Notes: a model not told the origin generated them from the letters alone. DNA of 64,000 bases from Rhytidiadelphus loreus (GCA_947034895.1 OX344763.1:39989025-40053024), one strand, 5' to 3'. Shown: positions 49,432 through 62,696, counted from the first letter of the stretch. A program made the numbers and translations.

Positions 49432-49662
49432 GTTGCTATTATATGAACATAGAAATGTGAGCCTATGAGCCTAGAATACTACACATCTATGTTATAGGTG
49501 TATATATTATAAAAATAATCTATGATTATACGGTGTATATGTTATAAATACTTATATTATAGGTGTTTATGATATATACACCATCTATAATGTGTAGTAT
49601 CTATATTATAGGTGTCTATATTGTAGGCTCAATGCTCACAAGCTCGCATACTAACACCATTG
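49432..49662. repeat. TATTATAGGTGTCTAT-rich foldback repeat, copy 3
   Basis: It starts GTTGCTATTATATGAAC and ends AGCTCGCATACTAACACC. Internal TATTATAGGTGT units and the flanking GAGCCTATGAGCC-type sequences match the copies at 5115 and 39566. Confidence 0.6.
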
Positions 49663-50185
49663 GGTGGTTAACAAGTAACCCTGAAATGTTGGGCTTATAA
49701 CCAATGAGTTGCAAGACAAATTCTTTTGAAGTGTATGCTCCCATTTAGCAACCACATGTGAATCAATATTTTTATTTTATTTTTCAGAGATGAAATCACA
49801 AGTATTCTTTATGCCACAAAAATTTTAGATTTCACTGTGAAAAATTGAATTTCTTGAGAGTTTTTGAAGAAAAAAATGAAGAAAAATCATATCAAATAGA
49901 AAATCCTCTCCAAAAATCTGAAAAGTTCACCACATGTGTATATTCTATAAATTAAAAAAATAGACATTGAAAATATGAACAAAGTCCAAATTCCAATAAA
50001 CTGTTCAAATAGGTCATAAATACCTCAAAGAAGCAATCTTGAACATCATCCAAAGCAACTTCCATTCCAATGACTCCCCAAATAAGAATTAGATGAAAAT
50101 CACTTTCCAATCATGATTCAAAGTATTTTGAAGTCATCCAAACACCATTTTTGAAGTTGGTGGCATTGAGGGGATAATATCATTC

Positions 50186-50741
50186 CTTGGAGGGGTCACT
50201 TAGAGTGTCAATTAGAAACCACGTGCAAAGAAAACTTTAGACCCCTATTTACTTTTTGAATTTTAAATTATATATATATATATAAACAAATTTTCCTACT
50301 TTGAAAGTTTATGTTTTGCATTATTGATATTTTTATTTGTTATTAATAATTAGTTACAAATTTTTGAAGTAAAAAGATACACTGTAGAACTAAAAAATAA
50401 CATTCACACTCCTATATTATATAAGAAAAAATTGTCTAAAAAATGAACGAAAAATTCCTAAAAATAACTCTCTATTGAAAGCTCATTTTGAGTTGATTGT
50501 TGATTCAATAGTCATCTAAATGTGTTTTCTATAATTATTTGAGTTGAAAAACATGCCATTTTAGTTCATTTTCAACCTCTTTAGAAATCATTTCATATTT
50601 TATTTGAGTTCAAAATTTTGGCAATAGAAACCTATAGTAATTATTAGTCAATGCTCAAAATTTTAGATTGAAATTATAGTTTATTAGAAACCACTTGTTT
50701 GCATGTGGTTTGTTGTAGTAGAACTAAGTGCACCCTCCAAG
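50186..50741 (+). mobile_element. Intact hAT-type MITE with perfect 8-bp duplication
   Basis: Ends are CTTGGAGGGGTCACTTAG and, reverse complemented, CTTGGAGGGTGCACTTAG. Perfect 8-bp target duplications TATCATTC flank it (50178-50185 and 50742-50749). The 556-bp body aligns with the interior of 2011-2593 directly and with 22345-25728 inverted. A subterminal AGAAACCAC(G/T)TG motif occurs near both ends. It has no coding frame. This copy serves as the reference for the family because it is uninterrupted. Confidence 0.93.
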
Positions 50742-50749
50742 TATCATTC

Positions 50750-51329
50750 CAACAAGCAATGAAATGGGTGAAGTACAGAGGCATATATATAACCTCTAAG
50801 ACCATTATGTGATTGATTTGTTGGAAAATTCCTCTTGTACTTGAATATGGAAAACTCCCCTAAAGAGGGAAAAAGTTATAATCATGGTTTATTGGACAAT
50901 GGTTAATTAAATTTGGGAGAAAAAATGGAGGCCTTAAAAGAGGTCTATAGAAAACTTACAAAAGAGATCAGATTTTTTTTATATATGGTAATAAAAAATC
51001 CTTTTTTGCTCCACCCCTAGATATTAGAGGAATATGAAGGACTAGAATTATAGCTATCTACTTGAAGACTGGCAAAGACTACCTTTAATAGAGTGCTAGA
51101 TTGCCTACACTAAGCCTCATAAGAAGCATGGTCCTTGTCGACTCTAGCTATTTAATTTACTTGGACTTCAACTTCCCACAAATTCTCCCCACTACTTGGA
51201 GGTTATAATCTCTATTAAATTTTTCATACTGTGTAAAGTAGTGGAGGAAGTTTTGAGAAGGATGTAGAATTTACCTCCGTTGGCAATGCAATTCAATGAT
51301 TGTGCTTTAAAGAGAGTCGAAGGAGTGAG
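50750..51329. other. AT-rich intergenic DNA, nothing seen
   Basis: No coding or repeat structure was recognised. Confidence 0.5.
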
Positions 51330-53735
51330 AATTTGGAGATTCTATGGGGTCTCAGTGGACAAGTAGTTTTGGGTCTCAAATAGCACTTGCTTTTGTGATT
51401 GCAGGAATATTGCAACTTTCAATTATTGGAGTTTGTTGAACTGTATTCCTCTAGTCCTTTGGGTTTTTTTTGTTTTTTTTACCAACAATGTGGAGAATAC
51501 TTCCATTGATTTTTAGAGGTTTTAGCCAACACCTACATTCTTGATTTGTTGTTGTGAATAGATTGACGTGTTGTGATTGGCAACTAATTCTAGGTTATAA
51601 ATTTAAAAGCTTTACTTTGGAATTGGATAATCTACAATTTTTAAGGCAATATTTGTTCTTACAACAATGTTTGCCATGCTAGTTTCTATTGTGTTTTACC
51701 ATGGAATTTTGGTTTTAGTTTTACTATAACTGTGCAATCTTCTCTCATGGACAATATAACTACCTCAACTTGATTTGAATTTATAGAATTGTTGTGCACG
51801 TGTTCTTTGCATTTTCAAGTTATCACTTATCAATAATGCATGTACCCAAAATAGTCGTTGAAACAACTAGAAAAATTCAAGGTTTGTACATTTGTCATCT
51901 GAAATTGGGTATTTTTACTAAATCTCTAATTTCTTTTCCAAAGAAATCACTTGTAAAGATGTTATTTTAGTGTTAACCAAATATTGTGTTTGTGAATTTG
52001 CCAAGAATTTTGATTTTATTTAGAATAATTTTTTTTTTAGTCTTGCCAATTGTTTACATGTATAGAAAAAATAGACAATGAACGTAAATATAATTTACCC
52101 AAACAGCTATGTCTCATTTAGAATAATTGCTTCTTGTACTATAACTAAAAATGATGGTAGTAATCTCTTAAAAATTTGGATAGAAATTGTGCATGATCTT
52201 TCTGTCTAATGAAAGAAGTTTCTTTTGAAATGTCCTTAGCTTTGCATGCTAGGAGATAGTTTCCTTGCAAAAGTTCTTCATCCTATATTTAATTGGAATG
52301 AGTAAACTATACGAAGTGCCTTGCAAAAATTCTTCATCCTATATTTAATTGGAATGAGTGAACTATATGAAGTGCCTTGCAAATGTAGAATAATATAAAT
52401 TTTATTCATTCCATGGTTAGTGCATTAATTATTTAATCCACAAGGTTCAAAATCTAAAATTTCTTTTTAGGAATTATTTTATAAGATTTTGAGCACATTA
52501 TTATGAGTGTCAAATTTTGATGAAATCTATTGAATTTTTTTCAAGGTAAGGGATTCTACTAGCATTTTGGGAATATAATTTTTATTTGAGTTGGTTCTCT
52601 TAAGAGAAAGTTAGGTCTTTCTAAGTACAACTCAACTTTAGGCACTCCATTTGGATTTGTCATCTAAAAGTTAGGAGATGCCTTGATTGCCAACAATTAG
52701 GGATTTAGGGCATCTTTCTCCCTAAACAAACATCTTTCTTTTTTAGGTCAATTATCACAATATTTCATAAAAATAAGGTCCATTGAGTAAATATTACTTT
52801 CTACAACAATCTCACCATTAGCACTAACTTATTTCAATTCCATTTTTACCATTAGAAGTAGGGGCCCTATTCAATAGGTAATCAACCCATGTATATTAAG
52901 TTGGTAGCGAGGTTGGTAGATTCAAAAATTGACTCTTTTAATTATAGAAAGCAATGAAAAGGCAATTATTAAAGGAGTATGAGTGTTGCAATCCTCTCTT
53001 TGAAGAATGAATGGACATGGTAGTTGATTGTCTCATTCCATTCATGAAAAGTTTTGCCATTTGAACACAATGGTGATGTAGATTTTTTGAGGCAAATACA
53101 AAAAAAGATATTTAAATGATTTAGTGCATGTAAAGCTAAGGTAGAAAAAGCTTATAAGTGTATTCCACGTGGTGGATTCTAATTGGAAAATCTAGATCTA
53201 TGACATCATTCTATCTTCCCTCTTATCTTACTATCTACTTGATTATACTAGAAAGGTTTGAAGTCTTTTCTTGATATCTCTACAAAGTGTTGTAGATTTT
53301 GCTTGATGGTCCAATAGGGGTTGAAGGTTTTGGTGAATTTTTTTTTTCTCTCATTCTCCCCTTCCCCTTCATTTTTTGGTTTTGTCTTAATGTTTTGAAT
53401 AATACAGTTTTATTGCTTTAGACTCAATGTTTCAACAAAGTTTTGTGACTATTAGCACAATGTTTCACTACAATTTTGTAGGTCTTATTGATATTTTTTA
53501 AATTTTTTTAAATTGCATACTATATATCTTGTTAGTTACATACATTTCAAAATTCAAAAAAAGAATAGGAGGTTAGCATTAGATGCTCAAATTGTCCACT
53601 TGGAGGGGGGCAACAAACCTTTCACCTACAATAGGCATCCAATCAAACCTTATATATTCATCCTACAAACTTGTTTGATATACACATCTTGTATCAAAAT
53701 TTCAAAAATGTCACTTCAAAATTGACTTCAAATGA
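51330..53735 (+). repeat. Large dispersed repeat, copy B
   Basis: Inverted relative to copy A (31921-35320) and lacking its LTR-like insertion, so it keeps the empty site near 52560. It carries a private tandem duplication of ~56 bp at 52262-52373 (CCTTGCAAAAGTTCTTCATC / CCTTGCAAAAATTCTTCATC), absent from copy A. Homology ends in a poly-T run near 53740. No protein is recognisable. Confidence 0.85.
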
Positions 53736-54079
53736 ATCTATTTTTTTTTTTTATAACAAATGGAAAACCATTCCATAAAAAAAGGACCAAAGTAATAGCC
53801 AAGTTGAAAGGTTGGACAAATGAAGAGAGAATGAGCAAGAAAAAGAAGAGGAACAAGTTGAAAGAAAGAACAAGAAGGAGGGCCCTCTTTGCTCCAACTA
53901 ATAGAGTCACCCACCCTATTGGCAAGCATAGAAGATTGGAGCCAGATGCTATCAAACTAAGACCAAATACTAGCAGATTGTTGAGGTCTACGCCTAATTG
54001 CCATCACTGCCCTAAGATGAGTTGCTCGACCAGAATCTAAAAGTGCGTTTTACAAGGCTCGGTGGAGACATTGAGTCAA
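53736..54079. other. Intergenic DNA with a Lys/Arg-rich open frame
   Basis: A + strand frame from an ATG at 53732 to 54040 would give 102 residues, very basic (KKKKRNKLKERTRRR). It begins in the poly-T end of repeat B and has no recognisable domain, so I do not call it a gene. Confidence 0.3.
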
Positions 54080-55400
54080 CTAGCGGTCTTGAGCAAATAT
54101 GAGATGATTATGTGAGATCCAACATAGCCAAAGCATGGCCCTTCTAACCAATGACCAAATAATACAAGATGAATGGAAGATCTTAAAATCTGGAACCCCA
54201 AAAATACATTGAAGAGCATTGAACCTATGGTAGGGCCCCAATACTGGAGCTGAGCCATGGATGTGATGTAGAATTGATTGTGCAAAATCCCAAATCTCTT
54301 GGGCTCTCTGGCATACAAAGAATTTGTAGATGGAGGTCTCTAGTTCACCTGTAGAACAATACAAGCAACTGGTGTCGAAGCCGGGAGCTATCTACGCACG
54401 CTATGAATTCACCGCGATAGCATTATGCCATAGAGACCGTAGGAAAGCTACATCTGGAGGGGGGCCTTTATCCATATTTCATTTCATGATGGTGAGAAAG
54501 AGTCTGGGAGAAGGACTAGCCTCTTGGAAGGAATAGAGTGTTTTAGTTGAGTTGAGTAGTTGAGAAATTTGTGCCCAACAGATGCAATATAATCCAGTAA
54601 TACTTGACCATTGCTCCATTGCCATCTCTCTAGGTCAAAGGTCAGTGAATCCATAGTGCTAGCAAATAATAAGTGGGGGTGGTGACCACGGCCTTTCTTG
54701 TCTTTGACTATGCATATTCTTTACACAAAGTCTGTATATACTACAGTATCAGATGAAGCAGGAATGATAGACAATTGCCGAGAAGAATGGCCAACAATAG
54801 CTCTCGTGAAGCTTCCATAGATAGAAAAAATCTAGGCATGGGTCCGTAATAAAGCTAGATCTAGAATATTGATACGCTAGGTGATCTTTGGGAGGATATC
54901 ATTAGGATATGAAAAATTCCAAACAAATCGTCTGGGGATGCTAGCTCCTTTTTTTTTTAAGGAGTTGTAACCAATTGTGAGGAATCTCGGATATGAAGAA
55001 GAACCAATGGTGGAGTTCCATGACTTCCATCAAAGAAAGTGGGAACTCAACTAAAATTGTGGCCCATGACTTAAAATCACAAACTTTGAGATCCCATTAG
55101 TCTCAAACTATTCGAAGTCTAGATCTAGCTAGTATTTTGTCCGGTTGACCCTATCAATGGAGAAATTGAAATTGGATCCTATGCAGCTGGTAGCCGACCA
55201 CATACTTGTAGACAGTACCTCATCAGTATTGATGGAAGGAACAAGCTCAATGTATTTAACCATTTTTTTCTATGTAGAAATTATTCGATTCCACACCCTA
55301 GAGCCTCTTAAAGCAAATGGTCTATGGATCATGAGCCAGACAAAAGAAGGGAACCAATATCATGTTTTGGGGTGAGTTAGGCTTCATACGATTAATGTGG
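54080..55400 (-). pseudogene. LINE-type retrotransposon fragment, zf-RVT/C-terminal region
   Basis: Minus-strand translation across several frames gives pieces in the order of a plant non-LTR retrotransposon tail. Upstream are RRFVWNFSYPNDILPK and GSFTRAIVGHSSRQLSIIPA. Then come LERWQWSNGQVLLDYI, APPPDVAFLRSLWHNAIAV, and CSTGELETSIYKFFVCQRAQ running into EIWDFAQSILHHIHG. The last resembles the zinc-binding C-x-x-C...H-x-F-x-x-C...W motif of zf-RVT domains, here with tyrosine and lysine in place of some ligands. It ends with WISHNHLIF, like the usual W-x-x-R-N-x-x-x-F. Frameshifts and stops are frequent. Assignment to LINEs is from recalled motifs only. Confidence 0.5.
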
Positions 55401-57250
55401 TAACGTAGTAGGGTTTTAAGTCATGATATCCTTGATTTGATTGCAAATAGGACCCACGCCTCTTTTAGACTTGATTGACTACCAACGCCTCTCGTCTAGG
55501 TCCAGAAAGGAATTTGCCTTCCCTTGGCTTCAAATCGCACCTAATGTTGACGTTATTCTAGTTGGTTCTATTAGAAAACATTTAAGTGACGAATAAGAAT
55601 AGCATCATGGAGCACTATTTAAAATTAGTGGAATTTTGAAATATTACTCTATTGTATCAATATCCTCAAAAAATCATTATTTCATACGGACACTCATTTT
55701 GCACTCATACCAAGAGGGAAAATTAGTGTAGCCATTCTTTGTTCAAAACTATAATAAAGAAACTACTCCTCAATTTTGTGAAAATGGATTTGAGAATGCT
55801 TCTTGCTATTTAAAGGATGGGAGAACTAACCTCCTTGTTACTCCTACACTCCACCCAAAAACTTATTACTATTTTGTTATTGGTGGTGTCTTCTATAATA
55901 ATTCCAAAAATTGAGTCTATATTTTGTTTTTATTAAATTGATGTGGCATACTTTGAAAGTAATTGAACAAAGTCCAAATGATCAAATATGAATGTTATAG
56001 TATCTTGCATATACTACAAATAAATTCTAAAAAATTGAGGCAAAAAAGAAATTACAAATTGGATGTAAATGAATTTCAAAGCTAACCACCCCTATAGACT
56101 CAATTGTTTGACCAATTTTGAAAATCATTCAAAAAATTGTCAATGCTTCTTTTTTGAGCAACATGCAATGACTTCAACATTTTATTTGGAATGTTGTTGT
56201 ACATCATTGTAGACCCACTTCTATAAGTCTATGGGTATTGCAAAAAGTTGACAAATGTATGCTTCAAAATAGAAAGAGTGAAAAGTGTAGATAATATTAA
56301 AAATTCACCCAAAAAAAATCCTTGTGTCCACTTGCATGTTTATACATCTCATGTTGGGTTCTCCGTAAAACATATACCCTTAAGGTAGCCAACCTCTTTC
56401 CAACCACTACCTGTTTTTGCTAATTAGATTGCTTTATTTTCAATTAGTTGTGGTTTAGGGTGACAATTCACATGGTTAGGTGACAACTCATGCAACACAA
56501 ATGTCAAGGAAGTGTACATTGAAAGCATACAATGATTACAAGATGTACATTGGAAGTCACAATTATCTTACATTGAAGCATGATCGATTTTGAAATTAGC
56601 CTATGGTTGAAAATGCATAGCCCTATATAACAAGAATGGGTCTTTATGAAAAAATTCATAATTATTTTGTTTTTGAGGGAAAAAAAGGAACAAATTCTGA
56701 AACCCTCCTCAAATCTATTTCTCTACTATTTCTCTAAGGGGGATTTTCCCCTCACCAAATGCATACTGGAAATACGGTAAATTGCTTAAATGGTCGGAAT
56801 GAGGTCGGCTACCTAAACATATATTCCAAGGATTATAAAAAAAACTTGTGCAAGATACATGAACGAAGTGCATACATTCAGACAGAAGAAATGGCATTGC
56901 AAATCCAGCGAAAGAAAATTCATAGATCTATCAGTAGTACAGTACGTGGCAAAAAAATTGTTAGCTAAAAGGATGTTCACAGTAAAATAAACCGAACTGA
57001 AGCAGTGTCTCCACATGTGCCACACCCCAACACTCCAAGAAGACTGTAACCGAAAGCGGTAATTATGATACAAGTTACCACCCCTCAGCTGAGCGCTTGT
57101 GCCAAATTAGGGATTAAAGTTACAAGCACAGGGGTGAATCACAATATTACGTAATAAAACTACAAGATATTTCATGAGGACAAGAAATATTTCATGAGTA
57201 GAAATAAAAGCAATCGTTCCTCTGTTGAAACGGAACTCCTGGCAGTCCAC
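55401..57250. other. Intergenic DNA and CHUP1 3' flank
   Basis: No gene was recognised. The last 200 or so bases before 57251 would hold the CHUP1 3'UTR on the minus strand. Confidence 0.45.
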
Positions 57251-60200
57251 TTATTGCTCCTCTTCGTCTTCGTCCCCTTCTTCTATGTATTGTTGGGCAG
57301 GTGGAGTAGCAGGTCGGTTGGCACATGCTCGCAATGCTTCAAATGCTCGCATACTCTCAGGATCGAATCCTCCAGCAAACTGCGTGGTAGATCCAGAAAA
57401 GGTGAATATGAGAGACTAGTATACAAACTCAAAGCAGTTCAATTGAAGATGGATGCACGACTTTCCACAATTTGAAGCTAGATCCACTACGCCCATGTAT
57501 CTTTTCCTCAACCAGCCTACATCAGAAGACTCACGTTGTAATCAAATTACATTCGTGATAAAATGCTCAAACAAGATTTCCCTTACAACAATGGGTGTTC
57601 GACATGATCCCCACTTTTAAATTCTAATAAGGATGTGACAATTTTGTAGGCCAAATATTAAAGTTAAAAAATCCATGCTATATCAACTATTTTCGTACAA
57701 GATTTTAATCGCAGGCACAGCAACATTCAGGTGTGCAAGACACGCTATCAAAAATCAAAGTATTTGAGAGCAAAAAGCGGAAAACACACAAAAAAAGAGA
57801 GTACCTGGTGGACTCGGAATGCAAAGCGGACTCCCTGAAGCAATAGAAATTCACGCACGGGCTCGTTGACAGAGCCTGCTTGGTCGAGCTCAGTCGAAAT
57901 CCGTTTCATGTACAGACGGGCCAGTTTCACTGAAGCTAGCTTGATCTGCGGTAGATTTTAAGCAGCAAGAATTAGTCTTCATTCTCATCGAATGTTATCC
58001 CATATACCGGTAGTCGAAGCAATCTCATTAAAAGAGGCAGTGAACAAGATCAAAATTCGCTTCAGAAAAAGGTCGGTTGATCCCTTAATTGTACGCTTCC
58101 TCCTTAAAACACCCCTCCACAAGAGATATAGGATGATAGCAAACGGAAGGCCGGGAGACACACCTTGCCAACAACGCCGGAGTCAAGCATCCATTGGATT
58201 GGAATGCTAAATTCTCTGTAGCGAGCCATTGCCATGTCCCTTGTTCTCAGCAGGCCATATACACTCTGCTCCACTCTGCAATAGTCAAAACCACTCATAT
58301 TTAGCACACATTTATATCAAAAACACACAAAAACTATCCAATTTCTGCATTTCACGTAGTTGCGCAGTCAGATTGAAACGCAGAAAACTATTTAGGAAGG
58401 GAGCCCGGGTATCATTTGAGTTCACGCAAGAAATGACGATTTAAATTGAACCATATTTGAACACAGTTTAAAACAATGCTCATATGCTACTCGTATTTTT
58501 CCTTGATATCATTTTTTAGTTGTACTTGCATTGGCACGCCGGATTTTTCATAATTCTAGATTCTAAAACTCTTGACAAAGATAAAATACCATACCCCGTC
58601 GATCTTATTATAGAGAACTTCGAGCCCTGTTGACTAATGATGTATGCCTAGAAATAACAAGAATGGAAGCAATCGAGTCTATAAAAGCTACTCTTTAATA
58701 ACAGTCAGAAGGAACTTACTTCTCTAACATGGACAGCATCTTCCTCAGGGCCTTATCACATGGCACCTCGGGTCTGTCCTCGAGCTTAGATACTTCACCC
58801 AGCAATTTCGTTAGGTCCTGATGCTCAAACGCAGCTTCACGCAGGGCATCCGCCTTGCCTTCTGGCCAATCAAAATGTTTCAATACTGCTGTTTCGTCCA
58901 CCTGTTCAACAAAAGTCACACAGGTTAAAATTCCGGTTACCAGAATTTACTAGGCTCAAACAGAAGCAAGCAGAAGGTCCAACAGCAAAAATGAACAACC
59001 CCCACAGAGCGAAGTCAGCAATAGAAATGAGAAGGGAATATGAAAACTTCAATCTGGCCACAAAGACCACAACCCCATCGTATGCTGGGATTCTCTGAAA
59101 AAATCACAGGAAATGAAACCTATTGTGACAACACCACAACATCAGTCCGGTCAGATGACGACTGACGTGCTATTACAAAATTCCTTACAATATGACCACT
59201 TACCAAAAAGGAGAGCTCGTCATCCAACCAACCCACGAAATCCACAACATCGGTAATGTCGTTAAACGCAGCAGCTCTCACTTCAGCTGCTAGTGACATG
59301 ACGAATTCTCCTTGGGTTTCCACATCCGCCTTGATCTGCATATGAGCATTGCTCCGTAAGCCTCAACTCGATAATATAAGTCAACATAGTTGGTTTGTGA
59401 CCAAAGCACTCTTTTACCAACTTGGACTACTCAAAATCCACGTTTGTGTCATTTTTGGAACGAAATAAAGTAACCATTCAAGGGAAAACTTACAGCTAGC
59501 AGATGTGACGATCGATTCTCAATCTCGCCAATCATGTTATTGTGGGCATCTGGGTTAATTCCACCACCCGTCACAGCGACCTTTGCATCACGTTTCATCA
59601 GTGTCTGGTAAAACTCCACTACCTCCGGAGCTCTGCTCACATCGTCAGAATTTCTGCCTGGCATCTTTGCTAACCCTGCCATCGGGGGAGGTGGGGGAGG
59701 AGGAGGTATGCCAGGTCCACGAGGAGGAGGTGGTGGAGGTGGCGGTGGTACGCCTGGAGCTCCTCCCACTTGAGGAGCAGCTGCTGGACTGGGCTGTGGG
59801 CGAGTAGGCTTGGGAGGGGGATTCGGCTTTCGCAGTTCCCTCTTCGCAATCTGCGCTGCCGTAATAGGTCTGGAAATGACTTCTGCGCGCTTCAGAATCG
59901 GCAGTGACTCAAATGGCAGGTCTTGGTCTCCTTGTTGCAGCTTTTCCGACCGGTTTACCTTTGGCAAGCTTCTGACTTCTGCCCTTTCCTTTTCAGCAAG
60001 AGCCTTTTCTCTCTCTGCTTGAGCAGCCTCCTTGAGAGCTTGTTCCCTCTCCATAGCGGCTTTGTGTCTGTCTTTGAAAGCTGGGTATTTTGTTGAAATC
60101 TCTGATGGAACAGACTTTGCAATAACCTGGAAGGAGGCAGCTATGCTATTTAAACCGTCCGCACCAGTTGATGCTGTTTTGATTGGAGCCAAATTTGAAC

Positions 60201-62696
60201 CCGAACCGGGGGACTTTGGCTCGAACCTAGAGGACTGTTCCCCTGGTGAGGATAGATTTGACAGAGATCTTGCCGGAGAAGGTGTTCCTGGAGACTGTGC
60301 TTCATCATTCCCGGCCCCGTATGTGATTATTTGATGCGCGTCACTCGAATTCCTGATCAAGAGAGCCTCCAGAGGTCCCTTTGAGGTTCTTTTGCTGCGA
60401 CTCTTAGGAACACGGGCGTCCATACTTTTGGAGCTCAGCAGTCTCGCGCTCGAATTGCCTCCCTCGTCTTTCCTTCCCGTCCAACTCTTTAGTCGCTTGA
60501 TCAGGCTGTTCTTCCTTGACAAGTGACCAGATCCTCCCAGCCCTACTTCTGATGAAATATCACTGGAATCCTCGGAAGGAATCGACTTTTCGGACGAGGT
60601 GCTCTCGTAGCCTCCTTCCAACTGATCTTTGGAGCGGCCGGCAGCCAGATCAGGGTTAGCATACTGTAGCATGAGATGCTTTGCCTTCTCCTGTGACCTG
60701 GGGCTCAAATCTTTATTCAAATTCAGGGCGCTGAATTGACCATCGGGTGCCTGGTAGTTGCGCAACTCGTAGCGCAGACAAGCATTGACCCACCGCAGAT
60801 ACACAAGTTCCTCCACTTCGGTAAATCGATCATTCTGTAGCCCTTCAACCTGCCGAACTAAGTCTTCATTCGCATGTCGTAAGCTTGCCAGATCTGCATC
60901 GGCCTCATCTAGTATATCCTCCTGTAACATCATGAACCAAAAGAAGTCAGTTCGCTTTTCAAAGACACTTTTTCTTTTCACTCAAGCAATCAAATCTCTT
61001 GAGCATGTCACTGAAATGCCATGGAAATGGACAAACATACGTCTGTTCTGCTCTGCAAATACTCGATGTCCTCTTCTGCTGCATCCAATTGCGCATTGAG
61101 CTCCCGTTTTTGGTACTGCAAATCCTTGTTCGTGCGCCTTAACTCAACGATTTCTACCTCCATATCTCGCAGAGCTTGGAACTTCATATCTGTTTCCAAG
61201 TCCCGTTTGTGAGCATCTGCTTTCTCTGCTTCTAACGTGGACACTTTTTGCCTCAACATCAAAAGCTCCGCTTTCTCGTCTCCAATTCTCGTGTTGATTT
61301 GTTTCTGAAGGTCCCTGCTCCGCCCCCGAGCCTCCTCGAGATCCTTCTTCAAGCCGGTGACACTCGCGGCTTCTTCGGACAGCTTCGTCGCCCTCGCTTC
61401 CAAAGTTCCGATTCGTTCCTTCAACTTTTTTATTTGCGTGCTCTTATCTTCTAAGCTCTCCTCAAGTTTTATGATCTGAGCGTACTTCTCGTTCATCTCT
61501 TGCTCCAACCTCAGAAGCTCCTCTTCTTGATCTTCAAGATCATAATAATCAAGAAGCTCCGCCTCCATTCTCGACTCCTTCTGCTTGAGTACCTTCACAG
61601 TCTCCCTCAGAGCATGAAGCTCTGCAGTCTCATCGGCGAGGTTGTCTACATACTCGCCAAGAAGATAATCTGGTCCATCCGGAAACAAATCTGACGCCTC
61701 TGACGCTCCACATGAGACAATCTGATCGTCTCCGTCAGCACTGCGGCCTCCGGGACTCCGCGATCTTCGCCTTCCAGGACTTGGTGATCTCCTGCTTCCC
61801 ACTCTCTTTCCCCGGCCTTTGCTAACCCTAACGCGCGCATCATCTTTACAGTCCTCCTTTGGTAATGTCTTGAAATTTTCCAACTCGGCATTTGAGCCGC
61901 CCTCAGCGCCATAACTCCTCCCACTCTTAGCCGAGTTAGGACTCAACAGCCCAAGATCTGTTGAATGTAAAAGATCATCAAATTCTGGCAGTAAGAGGTT
62001 ACTCTCGCCTCCACCCTGGACACTTGTTGCAGGAGAACTTGGATTCACGCGTTTCACCTCTTCCGCCTGCCAGAAACCATTCAATGGAGTCAGTTTAGAA
62101 TAAACAATTGAGAGCACATCGAATGTAACGAAATTGTAGGCAAAATGGGAGCAAAAATTCGGAGGTAGAGTAGGCTGTCATACCGGCGTTTTCTGCTGCG
62201 TGCCGTGAAGGTCCGCACCACGACCCTCATTTTGAGACTTCTTTTCCTGTTCTTCATGTTCTGAAAGTACCAACCAGTCATGATATCAAGCTTTGCCCGC
62301 GGGAAAGTCAAAAAATCGCTTGTGCTACCTACGATCGCTTTCATGGAATTTCGAATTTCGAATTTCAAATATGAAGAGAGCCAAACCCCAGGAAAGTGAC
62401 TATTTCAGGAGATAACGAATGCAAACCTCGTCATTGTTCTAAGAGAAAACTTTGATTCCTACTCTTCGAACAGAGGTAATTTTGCGATTCAGCTCGTGGT
62501 AGCGTGATACGCAATCAGATGCAAATTTTCAATCTGCACCGACTACAAGAGAAATGAGAGTAACGATCAATTCAGAGAGCTGACAGTGAAAAGGAGAAGA
62601 CGAACCTCGTCTAACCGCGTTCTCGTGGAGCTGCTGCCTTCGGAGTGTGACGGCCGCACCAACTGCTGTGACCGCGAGGCCTAACCGCACAAACAT
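57251..62696 (-). CDS. CHUP1: CHUP1, chloroplast-anchored actin-polymerising protein
   Basis: CHUP1 anchors on the chloroplast outer envelope and promotes chloroplast-actin filaments for light-driven movement. Exons in gene order: 62606-62696, 62184-62260, 61041-62066, 59494-60921, 59204-59335, 58720-58901, 58164-58275, 57805-57945, 57251-57379; all GT-AG; 1105 residues (Arabidopsis about 1004). Start is the first in-frame ATG, giving the family's short hydrophobic N-terminus (MFVRLGLAVTAVGAAVTLRR). An acidic/serine-arginine linker leads to a long coiled coil (about 204-460) ending in the signature VYLRWVNACLRYELRNYQ. Two proline blocks (about 765-811) are typical profilin/actin contacts. The C-terminal domain includes APEVVEFYQTLMKRD, NNMIGEIENRS, VLKHFDWPEGKADALREA and FLLLQGVRFAFRVHQ. 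The tail ends in an acidic run, GDEDEEEQ. No damage is seen. Confidence 0.96.

Noticed and set aside
53732..54040. Basic 102-codon frame on the + strand
   Set aside because: Starts inside the poly-T end of a repeat; low-complexity Lys/Arg run, no domain, no expression signal.
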